A stretch of DNA of 64,000 bases from Evansella caseinilytica (GCF_900107275.1 NZ_FNPI01000001.1:310001-374000); one strand, 5' to 3'; shown: positions 1 through 8,752, counted from the first letter of the stretch. Notes: generated by a model not told the origin, from the letters alone. Program-made: numbers and translations.

Positions 1-51
1 CTAAAAAATCAGAAATTCAAGATACATACAAAAGCAAAGGAGAAATAAACA

Positions 52-1548
52 TTGGCACTATTTTATGAATTAGACATTGAACATCCGATTATGCGCGCTT
101 TAGATAAAATGGGATTTACTGAAGCGACGCCTATCCAGGAAAAAGTAATACCGTTCGGGAAACAGAAGCAGGATATCATTGGGCAGGCACAAACAGGAAC
201 CGGAAAAACGGTGGCCTTCGGCATTCCCTGTATTGAACAATTGGAGCTGGAGGAAAAACACCCCCAGGCGCTTGTGTTGACACCGACGCGCGAACTTGCC
301 ATTCAAGTGGCGGAGGAGCTGAACAAGCTTGGACAGTTCAAAGGGATTCGCGCCCTGCCGATTTACGGCGGACAGGATATTTCACGACAAATTACCGCAC
401 TAAAGAAAAGACCGCAAATTATCGTGGCGACACCGGGACGCTATATGGACCATATGCGCCGAAAAACGATTCGTCCGGAATATTTGAAGGTCGTGATTCT
501 CGATGAGGCGGACGAAATGCTGAGCATGGGTTTTATTGAGGATATTGAAACGATTTTGCAGGAGGTGCCGGAAGAACGGCATACAATGCTTTTTTCAGCA
601 ACCATGCCGCCGAAGCTGAAAAACATTGCCGACCGCTTTATGCAAAATCCTGTATCCGTCAAGGTGGAAGCAAAGCAGCTGACGGTGGAGAACATCGATC
701 AACGATATATCCTGAGCAATGAAAAAGACAAGTTTGATGTTTTGTGCAATTTGCTGGACATGGAAACGCCGGAGCTGGCGATCATCTTCGGCCGCACAAA
801 ACGCCGCGTGGATGAACTGACGGAATCATTGAGTATCCGCGGGTTTGATGTGGACGGATTGCACGGAGACATGAAGCAGGAACGGCGGGATCAGGTCATC
901 CGCAAGTTCAAGCGAGGCTCGATTGAAGTCATGGTGGCGACAGATGTTGCCGCTCGCGGGCTTGACGTCAATAACGTTACCCATGTCATCAATTTCGATT
1001 TGCCGCAGGATGCGGAAAGCTACGTTCACCGTATTGGTCGGACCGGGCGTGCCGGAAAAAAAGGTATTTCCTACAGCTTCGTGACTTATAAGGAAAAGGA
1101 TCACCTTGCCTATATTGAGCAGGAGACAAAGAAGAGAATGACGCAGGTGAAGGCGCCGACCTACGCCGATGCGCTGTCCGGCCGTCACGAGCAGGCAGTG
1201 GAAATCCTGAAAGATACGATCAATAATGCGGAAGTCGGCGATTTGGAAGCATCGGCAAAAAAGCTGCTGCTGGACTATGATCCGGTAACGCTCGTGTCGG
1301 CAGCGCTGAAGCTGGTAACGAAGGAGCCAAGCAAAAAACCGGTAAAAATAACCGGCGAGGCCCCGGTTCGTTCGAAGAATAAGCCGCGGCGTGAAGGTGG
1401 AAAAGGCGGCGGCCAACGGCGAAACCGCGATCGGGACCGAGACAGGGGCCGGCGCGGGGAACGCGGCCGGGCTGCCGGCGGCGCCTTGCGTATCAATACA
1501 AAAAAGCGCACAAAAAAAGACCGGGATCGTGCAGCCGGAAGAAGATAA
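52..1548 (+). CDS. cshA: DEAD-box ATP-dependent RNA helicase CshA
   Basis: ATP-dependent RNA helicase, 498 aa, expected to unwind RNA in the degradosome and in ribosome assembly. Visible motifs: Walker A AQTGTGKT at residues 46-53, PTRELA near 78-83, DEAD at 151-154, SAT at 182-184 and HRIGRTGRAG in the second RecA domain. The tail after about residue 430 is basic and rich in Arg, Gly and Asp repeats, as in CshA. The TTG start is chosen because AAAGGAGA lies 8 bases upstream and the N-terminus matches the family length. The gene stands alone and is followed by an intrinsic terminator. Assignment to CshA rather than CshB or DeaD rests on length and the RG-rich tail. Confidence 0.93.
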   Translation: MALFYELDIEHPIMRALDKMGFTEATPIQEKVIPFGKQKQDIIGQAQTGTGKTVAFGIPCIEQLELEEKHPQALVLTPTRELAIQVAEELNKLGQFKGIRALPIYGGQDISRQITALKKRPQIIVATPGRYMDHMRRKTIRPEYLKVVILDEADEMLSMGFIEDIETILQEVPEERHTMLFSATMPPKLKNIADRFMQNPVSVKVEAKQLTVENIDQRYILSNEKDKFDVLCNLLDMETPELAIIFGRTKRRVDELTESLSIRGFDVDGLHGDMKQERRDQVIRKFKRGSIEVMVATDVAARGLDVNNVTHVINFDLPQDAESYVHRIGRTGRAGKKGISYSFVTYKEKDHLAYIEQETKKRMTQVKAPTYADALSGRHEQAVEILKDTINNAEVGDLEASAKKLLLDYDPVTLVSAALKLVTKEPSKKPVKITGEAPVRSKNKPRREGGKGGGQRRNRDRDRDRGRRGERGRAAGGALRINTKKRTKKDRDRAAGRR

Positions 1549-1563
1549 ATCGTTGCTCAAAAG

Positions 1564-1608
1564 AACAGCGCAGGCCAATGATGTGTATGGCTTGTGCTGT
1601 TTTTTTTT
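1564..1608 (+). terminator. Intrinsic terminator after cshA
   Basis: A 13-bp stem (AACAGCGCAGGCC pairing with GGCTTGTGCTGTT, including G-U pairs) is followed by a run of nine T. Confidence 0.88.
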
Positions 1609-1732
1609 AATAACAGTCGCATGGATTATTTGGAGAATTTTCCTCTGACCAATGACATCAATGGACTGATTGTTGTAGCGCGATCGCTGCTGCTTCTATC
1701 GGTGTCATGGGAAAGCTAAAGCAACCGACTTT

Positions 1733-2530
1733 TTAGTCATGAGAAAAAAACGTTGTCACTTCCTCCCAATTATCGGTGTGAAGCGCCACATCCCCATCAT
1801 CGAAAACAAAGTAATAAGGAAATTGATCGATGTTTTCCGGAAGGCTGTACTGCTCCAGCCCGGCAGTATCCATGACATACATATCAATATAGCTCCTGTT
1901 TTCGGATAAGCTGTCAAGCTCTTTCCACAGCCTGTCATATTCCTCATAAAACGGTTCACTGAAATAGTCTTCCGTTTCAACAATCATAAGAACATTACTC
2001 GTATCTTTTACCGCATGCCGAAAGGTGAAGCTTTCGTAGGTCAGCGGGTAAAGTGTCACTTCTTTTGCGGTGTATATCGGTAAGAACTCATGGGAAGATA
2101 AAATGTAATCCGTGCGATCTGCGGAAGGTGCCGGAGTAAACGGCTCCTCCGTTTTCACCTCCACTTCTCTCCCGTCCCTGTCATAAATATAGCCGAGGTT
2201 TTCGTCTTCAAACAGCGATGCCTGATCGGAAAAATCAAAATAAAACGCTTCACCTGTTTCGGCGTCGATGAATTTCGTTTCGTTTGTCAGCTGAATACGG
2301 TACGCCTCAACGAGATAATCTTCCGGGTCAAAATTATCATTGCTGACGGAATAACCGCGCATCAAGTCCGTGCCGATAAAGTTGTCCTCAACAAAAACAA
2401 TCATTGCCGTAAGGCTAATATAGTCTGGGAGACTTTTTCCCCTGATGTCGTCTTCTTCAGCTTTTGATCCACAGCCGGTGAGAAAAATGACAACCGGCAG
2501 GCATATAAAAACAAACAGCTTTCTTTTCAT
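1733..2530 (-). CDS. Uncharacterised lipoprotein
   Basis: 265-aa secreted lipoprotein of unknown function. A lipoprotein signal peptide is visible: basic start MKRK, a hydrophobic stretch, then the lipobox LTGC with the lipidated Cys at residue 20. The rest is acidic and hydrophilic, so it probably sits on the outer face of the membrane. The start has AAAGGAG about 11 bases upstream. It lies on the thiE strand 78 bases downstream of thiE, with a short palindrome between. It could share the thi transcript, but nothing in the protein suggests a thiamine role. I recognise no domain. Confidence 0.75.
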   Translation of the reverse strand: MKRKLFVFICLPVVIFLTGCGSKAEEDDIRGKSLPDYISLTAMIVFVEDNFIGTDLMRGYSVSNDNFDPEDYLVEAYRIQLTNETKFIDAETGEAFYFDFSDQASLFEDENLGYIYDRDGREVEVKTEEPFTPAPSADRTDYILSSHEFLPIYTAKEVTLYPLTYESFTFRHAVKDTSNVLMIVETEDYFSEPFYEEYDRLWKELDSLSENRSYIDMYVMDTAGLEQYSLPENIDQFPYYFVFDDGDVALHTDNWEEVTTFFSHD

Positions 2531-2557
2531 TTACAGCATATCTCCTTTATGTTAGGC

Positions 2558-2582
2558 AGGGACCATGTCCCCGAACTTTATG
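2558..2582. repeat. GGGACATGGTCCC palindrome, copy 1
   Basis: Read on the minus strand the sequence is GGGGACATGGTCCC, preceded by GTTCACATAAAGTTC. The same core and flank recur inside tenI (6742-6775) and between yfmR and the next gene (15647-15683). It lies between thiE and the lipoprotein gene. Confidence 0.6.
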
Positions 2583-2608
2583 TGAACTTTTTTGCTGGGT
2601 CGCGTTTC

Positions 2609-3238
2609 TTATTTCCATACTTGGGAAAGCTGTTGTGCCGCCGCTTTCGGATCTGCCGCGTTGGAGATGGCGGTGATAACGGAAAGGCCGTCAGCTTTTC
2701 CGGCAACCACCTCCACGGCATTCTTTGCATGTATTCCCCCGATGGCGACGATCGGGAGATGGATTCCTTCTTCCCGGAGACGGGCGATGAATTCCGGTCC
2801 GCAAACAGCTCTTGTATCCGCTTTTGTGGAGGTGGCAAACACTGGACCAACGCCAAGATAGTCGGCTCCGTCTGCGATGGCCTGTTTCGCTTCTGCGACA
2901 TTGTGGGTGGATACGCCGAGAATCCGGTCGCCGATTTTCCGGCGGACTTCCGCGGCGCTGCCGTCTTCCTGGCCGATATGAACACCATCTGCGTCCAGCT
3001 CCAGAGCAAGCGCCACGTCATCATTCACGATAAACGGGACGTTCGCTTTTTGGCAAACTGCCTGCAATTTTTTTCCTAAAGCTGTTTTACCTGCTCCGCT
3101 GCATGCTCCCCTCCCTTTTTCACGAAACTGAAAAAGGGTGACCCCGCCTGCGATCGCCTGCGCCAAAACGTTTGCAAGCTCCGTTTCCGCCGTGTTCGTA
3201 CTCCCAGAAATAAAGTACACCTTCAGCAATGCCCTCAT
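2609..3238 (-). CDS. thiE: Thiamine-phosphate synthase
   Basis: Joins hydroxymethylpyrimidine diphosphate to thiazole phosphate to make thiamine phosphate (209 aa, TIM barrel). Visible family motifs: FQFREKG near the N-terminus, GVHIGQED in the middle, GVGPVFATSTKAD and VAIGGI toward the C-terminus. The ATG at 3238 is chosen over an upstream in-frame ATG because it overlaps the thiD stop as ATGA, the usual sign of translational coupling, and gives normal family length. It is co-transcribed with thiD under the minus-strand TPP riboswitch. It is distinct from the TenI paralogue in the divergent operon. Confidence 0.93.
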   Translation of the reverse strand: MRALLKVYFISGSTNTAETELANVLAQAIAGGVTLFQFREKGRGACSGAGKTALGKKLQAVCQKANVPFIVNDDVALALELDADGVHIGQEDGSAAEVRRKIGDRILGVSTHNVAEAKQAIADGADYLGVGPVFATSTKADTRAVCGPEFIARLREEGIHLPIVAIGGIHAKNAVEVVAGKADGLSVITAISNAADPKAAAQQLSQVWK

Positions 3239-4080
3239 TTTGTCAGCGCGGATTCTCGCCATGTTTTTCCCTCCAAGCTGTCCTTCCCGTATTGCCGTAA
3301 TGCCCCGTGATGCGTCGGGCCATGGCCGCCGCCAATGCTCAGCGAATGGAAGACGGCCAAATGAATAAATTCCTTTGCTCTATGAACTGCATCAATAAGT
3401 GCTGCCCCCTTTGCAAGCTCGGCAGTGATGGCCGCTGCAAACGAACAGCCGGTTCCATGGGTATTTTTCGTGTTCACCCGTGGATATTCAAAATAATGAA
3501 ATGCATCGCCGTCAAAGAACAAATCAATCGTCTTTTCGCTGTCGGCATCATGGCCGCCTTTTATCACGACGCTTTTTGCGCCCATTTTTATCAGTTCCCT
3601 TGCCGCTTTCTTGCGCTCGTCCATCGTCGTGATCGTCATTGCCGTGATCGCTTCTGCCTCGGGAATATTCGGCGTTGCCACAGCGGCAGTCGGGAGAAGC
3701 TCAAAGATTAGGGTATTTATGGACTGATCAGTCAATAATTTTGCGCCGCCTTTGGCGATCATTACCGGATCAATGACAACATTTTTCCACCCGTAAAAAC
3801 GGATTTTTTCCGCGACTAAACGAATGCGTTCTTCATCAAACAGCATCCCGGTTTTCAGAGCATCCACGCCGATGTCTTCCGCAATGGCAATCAGCTGCCG
3901 TTCCAGTCCTTCCGGTTCAATCGGATATAATCCTTGAACGCCAAGCGTGTTTTGAGCAGTAATGGCGGTAATCGCCGTCATACCGAACACCTGCAGCTCC
4001 TGAAATGTTTTAATATCCGCCTGTATGCCGGCGCCGCCGCCGCTGTCGGAACCGGCAATGGTTAATGCGCGTGCGATCAT
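3235..4080 (-). CDS. thiD: Hydroxymethylpyrimidine/phosphomethylpyrimidine kinase
   Basis: Phosphorylates HMP and HMP-phosphate for thiamine synthesis (281 aa, ribokinase fold). Visible: AIAGSDSGGGAGIQADIK-type substrate loop at the N-terminus (ALTIAGSDSGGGAG), VVIKGGHD, and the anion-hole/catalytic motif NTHGTGC in the C-terminal third. First gene of thiD-thiE; it overlaps thiE by 4 bases. The TPP riboswitch and terminator lie immediately upstream on the same strand, so it should be repressed by thiamine diphosphate. Some Bacillus ThiD-like proteins act as pyridoxal kinase, but the riboswitch and thiE linkage favour the thiamine role. Confidence 0.93.
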   Translation of the reverse strand: MIARALTIAGSDSGGGAGIQADIKTFQELQVFGMTAITAITAQNTLGVQGLYPIEPEGLERQLIAIAEDIGVDALKTGMLFDEERIRLVAEKIRFYGWKNVVIDPVMIAKGGAKLLTDQSINTLIFELLPTAAVATPNIPEAEAITAMTITTMDERKKAARELIKMGAKSVVIKGGHDADSEKTIDLFFDGDAFHYFEYPRVNTKNTHGTGCSFAAAITAELAKGAALIDAVHRAKEFIHLAVFHSLSIGGGHGPTHHGALRQYGKDSLEGKTWRESALTK

Positions 4081-4160
4081 CGTGCCTCACCTCCTGAAAT
4101 GAATTTTGGTTTTTCTTTTAGGGGAAAAGTCCTCAACCTGTCAGTGGAATTGGAGCATCA

Positions 4161-4197
4161 AAAAAGCACCGCCCATATTGAAACAAGGGAACGGTGC
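4161..4197 (-). terminator. Riboswitch expression-platform terminator (thiD-thiE)
   Basis: On the minus strand GCACCG and CGGTGC form a stem followed directly by six U. It lies between the TPP aptamer and thiD, where a ligand-controlled terminator is expected. Confidence 0.8.
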
Positions 4198-4256
4198 GAG
4201 TTTAACCGAATAAACAGCATTCAGAAAAAAAGCGATCCTCTTTTCTGAAAAAGGCC

Positions 4257-4343
4257 GTTCCACTTTCCTACGCTGGTATCAGCCAGATCAGGTTCAAAGG
4301 GATTAAGGGAATCCTTATCTCAGCCCCGAAGGCACCCCTAGTG
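4257..4343 (-). promoter_or_regulatory. TPP riboswitch upstream of thiD-thiE
   Basis: Minus-strand conserved TPP aptamer blocks are all present in order: CTAGGGGTGCC, GGCTGAGA, CCCTTTGAACCTGATCTGG, then TACCAGCG and AGGAAAGTGG. A terminator follows, so thiamine diphosphate should cause early termination. Confidence 0.95.
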
Positions 4344-4433
4344 GAGAAAGATGTTAATCTATTTTTCATCGTATCACAGGGTCTCAGGAAATGTCACGGG
4401 TTTAGGTTGAATTCCGGAAAAATGCTGTTTTAG

Positions 4434-4462
4434 TTCACACAGGAGATATTCTTTGTTATCAT
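4434..4462 (+). promoter_or_regulatory. Candidate sigma-A promoter of the thiG operon
   Basis: TTCACA at 4434-4439 and TATCAT at 4457-4462 are separated by 17 bases and lie about 30 bases before the second TPP aptamer. Confidence 0.55.
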
Positions 4463-4495
4463 ATAAGTGACATCGATGTAATAAAGTGTTAGAAA

Positions 4496-4580
4496 GCTAG
4501 GGGTGCCGTGTGCGGCTGAGAGGAGTAATCCGACCCTTTGAACCTGAATTGGTTAGGACCAACGGAGGGAAGCGACGATT
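4496..4580 (+). promoter_or_regulatory. TPP riboswitch upstream of thiG operon
   Basis: Conserved aptamer blocks in order: CTAGGGGTGCC, GGCTGAGAGG, ACCCTTTGAACCTGA, GGTTAGGACCAACGG and AGGGAAGCGA. This is the second TPP aptamer within 300 bases, oriented divergently from the first. Confidence 0.95.
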
Positions 4581-4612
4581 CACAGTTTTTTCATGTTGAA
4601 ACTGATTAGCTT

Positions 4613-4639
4613 AGCTCACTCCTTTTGGGTGGGCTTTTT
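4613..4639 (+). terminator. Terminator of the thiG riboswitch
   Basis: AGCTCACTC pairs with GGGTGGGCT (with G-U pairs) and is followed by five T. It lies between the aptamer and thiG. Confidence 0.75.
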
Positions 4640-4749
4640 CTTATTTTTTTCACGGCAGGCGTGGGGAAAAAAGCCGGCAGCCCGCACACGAAAGCACCGG
4701 ATGTTTGTCTGATCAGAATACGAACGTAAAGTGGAATGGAGGAAAAAAG

Positions 4750-5517
4750 ATGAGTGATGTATTAACAATCGGTGGTAAAGAACTGACGAACCGGCTGTTT
4801 ATCGGCACAGGTAAATTCGCAGACCACAAGCAGATGGGGAAAGCCATCGAGAGTTCCAAGTCCCAAGTGGTTACCGTAGCTCTTCGGCGCGTGAACATGG
4901 AAGCGAACGAGGAAGATATTTTAGCTGATATTCCCGGTCATGTAACGCTGATGCCGAACACTTCCGGCGCCCGCACTGCCGATGAAGCGGTGCGGATTGC
5001 CCGCTTGGCAAAAGCTTGCGGGATGGGCAATTGGATTAAGATCGAAGTCATCTCCGATCATAAATATTTACTGCCGGATAATGAGGAAACAACAAAGGCG
5101 ACGGAGATTTTGGCAAAGGAAGGATTTGTCGTTTTACCGTATATGAGTCCTGATTTGATGGCGGCGAAGCGCATGTACGATGCCGGCGCAGCAGCCATTA
5201 TGCCGCTCGGTGCACCGATCGGCTCCAATAAAGGCATCCGCATGAGGGAAATGATTCAGATATTGATTGATGAGATCGACTTGCCAATTGTGGTGGATGC
5301 CGGCATCGGCAAGCCGTCGGAGGCGGCGGAAGCAATGGAAATGGGGGCCGACGCCGTACTTGTAAACACAGCAATTGCTACTGCAAGCGATCCGGTGGAA
5401 ATGGCCAAGGCGTTTGACCTCGCCGTCAAAGCCGGTCGGGCCGGCTATTTATCGGGACTTGGTCCGGTGTCAGCGGCCGCCCATGCTTCTTCACCGTTAA
5501 CAGGTTTTTTAGGCTGA
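4750..5517 (+). CDS. thiG: Thiazole synthase
   Basis: Forms the thiazole phosphate ring of thiamine from deoxyxylulose phosphate, dehydroglycine and ThiS thiocarboxylate (255 aa, TIM barrel). Visible motifs: [10 protein letters not shown] at the N-terminus, WIKIEVI carrying the expected Schiff-base lysine, [23 protein letters not shown] and VLVNTAIA. A longer in-frame reading exists from 4705, but the ATG at 4750 has GGAGG 7 bases upstream and gives family length. First gene of thiG-thiH-tenI-thiS-thiF. A 17-bp perfect hairpin follows the stop, so it may lower read-through into thiH. Confidence 0.94.
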   Translation: MSDVLTIGGKELTNRLFIGTGKFADHKQMGKAIESSKSQVVTVALRRVNMEANEEDILADIPGHVTLMPNTSGARTADEAVRIARLAKACGMGNWIKIEVISDHKYLLPDNEETTKATEILAKEGFVVLPYMSPDLMAAKRMYDAGAAAIMPLGAPIGSNKGIRMREMIQILIDEIDLPIVVDAGIGKPSEAAEAMEMGADAVLVNTAIATASDPVEMAKAFDLAVKAGRAGYLSGLGPVSAAAHASSPLTGFLG

Positions 5518-5529
5518 GGCGATAATCAA

Positions 5530-5587
5530 GGTGCCAGGCACTCTGTATGACTGCGCAGCTGCGCAGAATCACAGAGTGCCTGGCACC
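5530..5587. repeat. GGTGCCAGGCAC palindrome between thiG and thiH
   Basis: Arms 5530-5546 and 5571-5587 are a perfect 17-bp inverted repeat (GGTGCCAGGCACTCTGT). The loop holds a second palindrome, two tandem CTGCGCAG. The same outer motif recurs at 36540-36587. It has no T-tract on the plus strand. Confidence 0.85.
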
Positions 5588-5612
5588 ACAAAAAAAGAAG
5601 GTGGTTTTTTCT

Positions 5613-6716
5613 ATGAGTTTCTATAACAAATTTCTTGAAGTAAAGGATATTCCGTTTCATGAGCACTTTCAGGCTGTTACGCCTCTTGCTGTAGAGCGGG
5701 TCCTGCAGAAGGAACGCCTGACGGAAGAGGATTATTTTGTTCTCCTGTCCCCGGCTGCCGAAAATCACCTGGAGCAAATGGCGCAAATCGCCCACCGGCG
5801 GACGGTTCAGCATTTCGGCAAAACGATGCAGCTTTACATGCCGCTGTACTTGTCCGATTATTGTGTCAATGTCTGCAGCTATTGCAGTTTCAGCTTAACC
5901 AACGATTTTCCGCGGCGCCGGCTGACGATGGAGGAAGTGGAGAACGAAGCCCGCGTTATCGCCAAAATGGGAATAAAACATATCATTTTGCTATCGGGGG
6001 AATCACGGCTCCATTCCTCTGTCGAATATTTGCAGGAGTGCGTTCATGTTCTCAAAGCATTTTTTTCCTCGGTCGCCATCGAAATTCAGCCGCTTGATGA
6101 GAAGGACTACAGGGAGCTGTTTGAACATGGTGTCGATGGTCTCACCGTTTATCAGGAAGTATATAACGAGGATATTTATCGTGAAATCCATGAAAAAGGG
6201 CCGAAGCGCAACTTCCGTTATCGCCTCGATACGCCGGAGCGCGGCGCGCGGGCGGGGCTACGTTCAGTGAATATCGGCTCTTTGCTCGGTCTCGATGACT
6301 GGCGGAAAGAAAGCTTTATGACGGGGCTGCATGCCAGTTATCTGCAAACCAACTATTTGGAAACGGAAGTGGGAGTATCATTCCCGCGAATGAGGCCGCA
6401 TGCAGGAAGCTTCCAGCCGAAGGTCAATGTGACGGATAAAAATTTAGTGCAGGCGCTGCTGGCCATCCGGCTGTTTTTACCGCGCGCAGGGATCAATATT
6501 TCCACGCGAGAAACGGAACAATTCCGCGAACAGCTGATACCGCTGGGGGTGACGAAGATGTCGGCGGCATCCTCCACCGTTGTCGGCGGCTATTCCGAGC
6601 CGAATGTCACGCAAAGCCAGTTTGAAATCTCCGATGACCGCTCGGTGGAGGAAATCAAAGCGCTCCTCCGAAGCAAGGGCTATCAGCCGGTAGTTAAAGA
6701 TTGGCAGTTGATTTGA
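5613..6716 (+). CDS. thiH: 2-iminoacetate synthase (tyrosine lyase)
   Basis: Radical-SAM enzyme of 367 aa that cleaves tyrosine to dehydroglycine and p-cresol for thiazole formation. The [4Fe-4S]-binding CX3CX2C is visible at Cys84, Cys88 and Cys91 (DYCVNVCSYC), followed by the biotin/thiamine-synthesis-associated C-terminal domain. ATG at 5613 has AAGGTGG 9-10 bases upstream. An in-frame extension to 5547 runs through the palindrome and is rejected. Many aerobic Bacillus use the flavoenzyme ThiO here. ThiH needs strong reductant and is oxygen sensitive, fitting the anaerobic enzymes elsewhere in the window. Confidence 0.93.
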   Translation: MSFYNKFLEVKDIPFHEHFQAVTPLAVERVLQKERLTEEDYFVLLSPAAENHLEQMAQIAHRRTVQHFGKTMQLYMPLYLSDYCVNVCSYCSFSLTNDFPRRRLTMEEVENEARVIAKMGIKHIILLSGESRLHSSVEYLQECVHVLKAFFSSVAIEIQPLDEKDYRELFEHGVDGLTVYQEVYNEDIYREIHEKGPKRNFRYRLDTPERGARAGLRSVNIGSLLGLDDWRKESFMTGLHASYLQTNYLETEVGVSFPRMRPHAGSFQPKVNVTDKNLVQALLAIRLFLPRAGINISTRETEQFREQLIPLGVTKMSAASSTVVGGYSEPNVTQSQFEISDDRSVEEIKALLRSKGYQPVVKDWQLI

Positions 6717-6733
6717 ATAGGGCGGACAACAAT

Positions 6734-7375
6734 ATGAAAAAGTTCACAAAATTGTGCGGGACATGGTCCTTGAACGTCATTTCCAACGGGCGGCTTCCCC
6801 TTGAGGAGTTTGCTGTGAAAATGGGCAGGATTGCGCCGTATGTGGATTACGTTCACATCAGGGAGAAAAAGTGCACGGCAAAGGAAATCGTTGCCGGAGT
6901 GAGGAAGCTCGTGAGCGAGGGCGTCCCGCGCTCGAAGATCATCATCAATGACCGCGTCGATGTGGCGGTGGTGGAGAAAACATACGGTGTTCAGTTGGCC
7001 CACCACAGCCTGGATATCCGCGCCGTCAAGCACAGCTTTCCTCAGCTGAAAGTCGGGAAATCCGTACACTCGGCAGAGGAAGCACAGGAGGCGGAAAAAC
7101 AAGGCGCAGATTACCTCCTATATGGGCACATTTACGAAACAGCGTCGAAGGCGGATCTCCCGGCGAAAGGTCTAGAAAACTTAAAGTGTGTCACCAGCTC
7201 TGTCACGATCCCCGTCATCGCCATCGGCGGTATCAAACCGGAACACGTCGTACCGGTAATTCAGGCAGGAGCCAGCGGTATTGCCGTCATGTCCAGCGTC
7301 GGTGAAGCAGCTGATCCGTTATCCGTGATACAATCATATCGAGAGATGGAGGGAAGCGAATGGTTATCCAAGTGA
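6734..7375 (+). CDS. tenI: TenI-type thiazole tautomerase (ThiE paralogue)
   Basis: TIM-barrel ThiE homologue of 213 aa; in Bacillus TenI isomerises the thiazole product to its aromatic tautomer. Visible: VHIREK, IIINDRVDVA, LAHHSLD, GKSVHSAEEA, YLLYGHIYET, VIAIGGI and GIAVMSSV. A true ThiE already exists at 2609-3238. The ATG at 6734 has only a weak AGGGCGG upstream. Residues 3-13 or so have no counterpart in the family and are encoded by a palindromic repeat (6742-6775). A TTG at 6770 would begin exactly at the conserved core but lacks a good ribosome site. It overlaps thiS by 16 bases. Confidence 0.85.
   Translation: MKKFTKLCGTWSLNVISNGRLPLEEFAVKMGRIAPYVDYVHIREKKCTAKEIVAGVRKLVSEGVPRSKIIINDRVDVAVVEKTYGVQLAHHSLDIRAVKHSFPQLKVGKSVHSAEEAQEAEKQGADYLLYGHIYETASKADLPAKGLENLKCVTSSVTIPVIAIGGIKPEHVVPVIQAGASGIAVMSSVGEAADPLSVIQSYREMEGSEWLSK
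6742..6775. repeat. GGGACATGGTCC palindrome inside the 5' end of tenI
   Basis: GTTCACAAAATTGTGC, then GGGACATGGTCC, then TTGAAC, with GTTCA and TGAAC as outer arms. It matches the intergenic copies at 2558-2582 and 15647-15683 but here is read as protein. Confidence 0.7.
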
Positions 7376-7563
7376 ACGGAAAGAGCAGTGAACTTCCGGA
7401 GCATGTCACGTCGGTAGCTGACTTACTCACGTATTATCAATTGCAGAAAAAAACCGTTATAGTAGAATTAAATGAACAACTCATTGATAAAGACAGTCAT
7501 CCGACAACGTCGTTGAATGAGGGCGACCGGGTCGAGCTTGTCCATTTTGTCGGCGGCGGATGA
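7360..7563 (+). CDS. thiS: Sulfur carrier protein ThiS
   Basis: Ubiquitin-like sulfur carrier of 67 aa. It ends in the essential Gly-Gly (HFVGGG), which ThiF adenylates and which becomes a thiocarboxylate for ThiG. GGAGGGAAGCGA directly precedes the ATG and the gene overlaps tenI, so translation is coupled. Length and the terminal glycines are typical. Confidence 0.93.
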   Translation: MVIQVNGKSSELPEHVTSVADLLTYYQLQKKTVIVELNEQLIDKDSHPTTSLNEGDRVELVHFVGGG

Positions 7564-7585
7564 TAGAAAAAAGGAGTAATCATTC

Positions 7586-8605
7586 ATGAATGATCGTTAT
7601 TCGCGTCAAACCTTGTTTTCGCCGATTGGTGAGGAGGGACAGAAGAAAATCCGCTCGAAGCACGTCCTTGTCATCGGAGCAGGAGCCCTGGGGACGGGAA
7701 ATGCGGAAAACCTAGTCCGCGCAGGAATCGGGCAGTTAACAATTTGTGACCGCGATTATGTAGAATTCAGCAATCTGCAGCGGCAGCAGCTGTACTCCGA
7801 GCAGGATGCACACGAGCGGCTGCCGAAGGCGGTAGCCGCTCAAAAGCGCTTGTTCGCCGTCAATTCCGATGTCACCATCAACGCTCGCGTCATCGATGTT
7901 ACCGCCGAGGAACTAGAACAGCTCGCAGCGGGTGTCGATGTCATCGTTGACGGAACAGACAACTTTGACACGCGGCTGATCATCAACGATATTGCCCAGA
8001 AGCACCGAATTCCGTGGGTGTACGGCGCATGTGTGAGCAGCTACGGCTTGAGCTACACCATTCTTCCGGGAAAAACCCCTTGCCTGAACTGCCTTCTGGA
8101 AACCGTGCCCCTCGGCGGAGCAACGTGTGATACAGCTGGCGTGATCAGCCCGGTCGTCCAGATGGTAGTCGCACATCAGACGACGGAAGTGTTAAAGCTT
8201 CTCGTGGAGGATGAGGAGGCATTGCGAAAAAAACTCGTGTCCTTCGACCTTTGGAAAAACGAGCAAATGGCGATTAAAGTGGATGGTATAAAAAAAGCGT
8301 CCTGTCCGTCCTGCGGCGATAACCCGGCGTATCCGTATTTGTCTTACGACCGGCAGACGAAAACCTCCGTGCTGTGCGGCAGAAATACCGTGCAAATCCG
8401 TCCCCCGGAACGGATGGAGCGCGACCTGGACGAATTAGAGCACACCTTGCGGCAGCAGGCAGGGAGCGTTCAGCGGAATCCATTCTTGATTTCCTATTCT
8501 CATGGGGAGCATCGCATGGTTTTCTTTAAGGATGGCCGCGTCCTTATTCACGGCACAAACGATATCGCCGCTGCTAAAACACTATACCATAGAATATTGG
8601 GATAA
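7586..8605 (+). CDS. thiF: ThiS adenylyltransferase / MoeB-like E1 enzyme
   Basis: Activates the ThiS C-terminus with ATP (339 aa, E1-like Rossmann fold). Visible: GAGALGTGNAENL nucleotide loop, DYVEFSNLQRQ, DGTDNFDTR, and two zinc-type CxxC pairs (CLNC and CPSC). AAAGGAG lies 11 bases before the ATG. Last gene of the operon. MoeB-type proteins look similar, but the position after thiS makes ThiF the better call. Confidence 0.92.
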   Translation: MNDRYSRQTLFSPIGEEGQKKIRSKHVLVIGAGALGTGNAENLVRAGIGQLTICDRDYVEFSNLQRQQLYSEQDAHERLPKAVAAQKRLFAVNSDVTINARVIDVTAEELEQLAAGVDVIVDGTDNFDTRLIINDIAQKHRIPWVYGACVSSYGLSYTILPGKTPCLNCLLETVPLGGATCDTAGVISPVVQMVVAHQTTEVLKLLVEDEEALRKKLVSFDLWKNEQMAIKVDGIKKASCPSCGDNPAYPYLSYDRQTKTSVLCGRNTVQIRPPERMERDLDELEHTLRQQAGSVQRNPFLISYSHGEHRMVFFKDGRVLIHGTNDIAAAKTLYHRILG

Positions 8606-8653
8606 TAACTCTTGGCTGCGCTGCTTGCCTTAACATAAGAATCTACACGTGTA

Positions 8654-8739
8654 AGCCGGTTGTACGTTTATTCATACAGGAAACCGGCTCCATGCCTGGC
8701 ATCGTGGTTATTCAAAGGAAGCGCTTTGAATAACCACGA
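8654..8739. repeat. Two hairpins between convergent thiF and proS
   Basis: AGCCGGTT (8654-8661) pairs with AACCGGCT (8682-8689). A 15-bp perfect stem TCGTGGTTATTCAAA (8702-8716) pairs with 8725-8739. No clear T-run on either strand. A terminator or transcript-end stabiliser for both converging genes is the simplest reading. Confidence 0.65.
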
Positions 8740-8752
8740 CTGCCGCTTATGT

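Noticed and set aside
826-1578. Long minus-strand frame opposite cshA
   Set aside because: It is a shadow of the helicase codons and its Arg/Gly-rich end; no ribosome site.
6701-6733. TenI start at TTG 6701 inside thiH
   Set aside because: No ribosome site, and the added residues are unlike the family; 6734 or 6770 are better.
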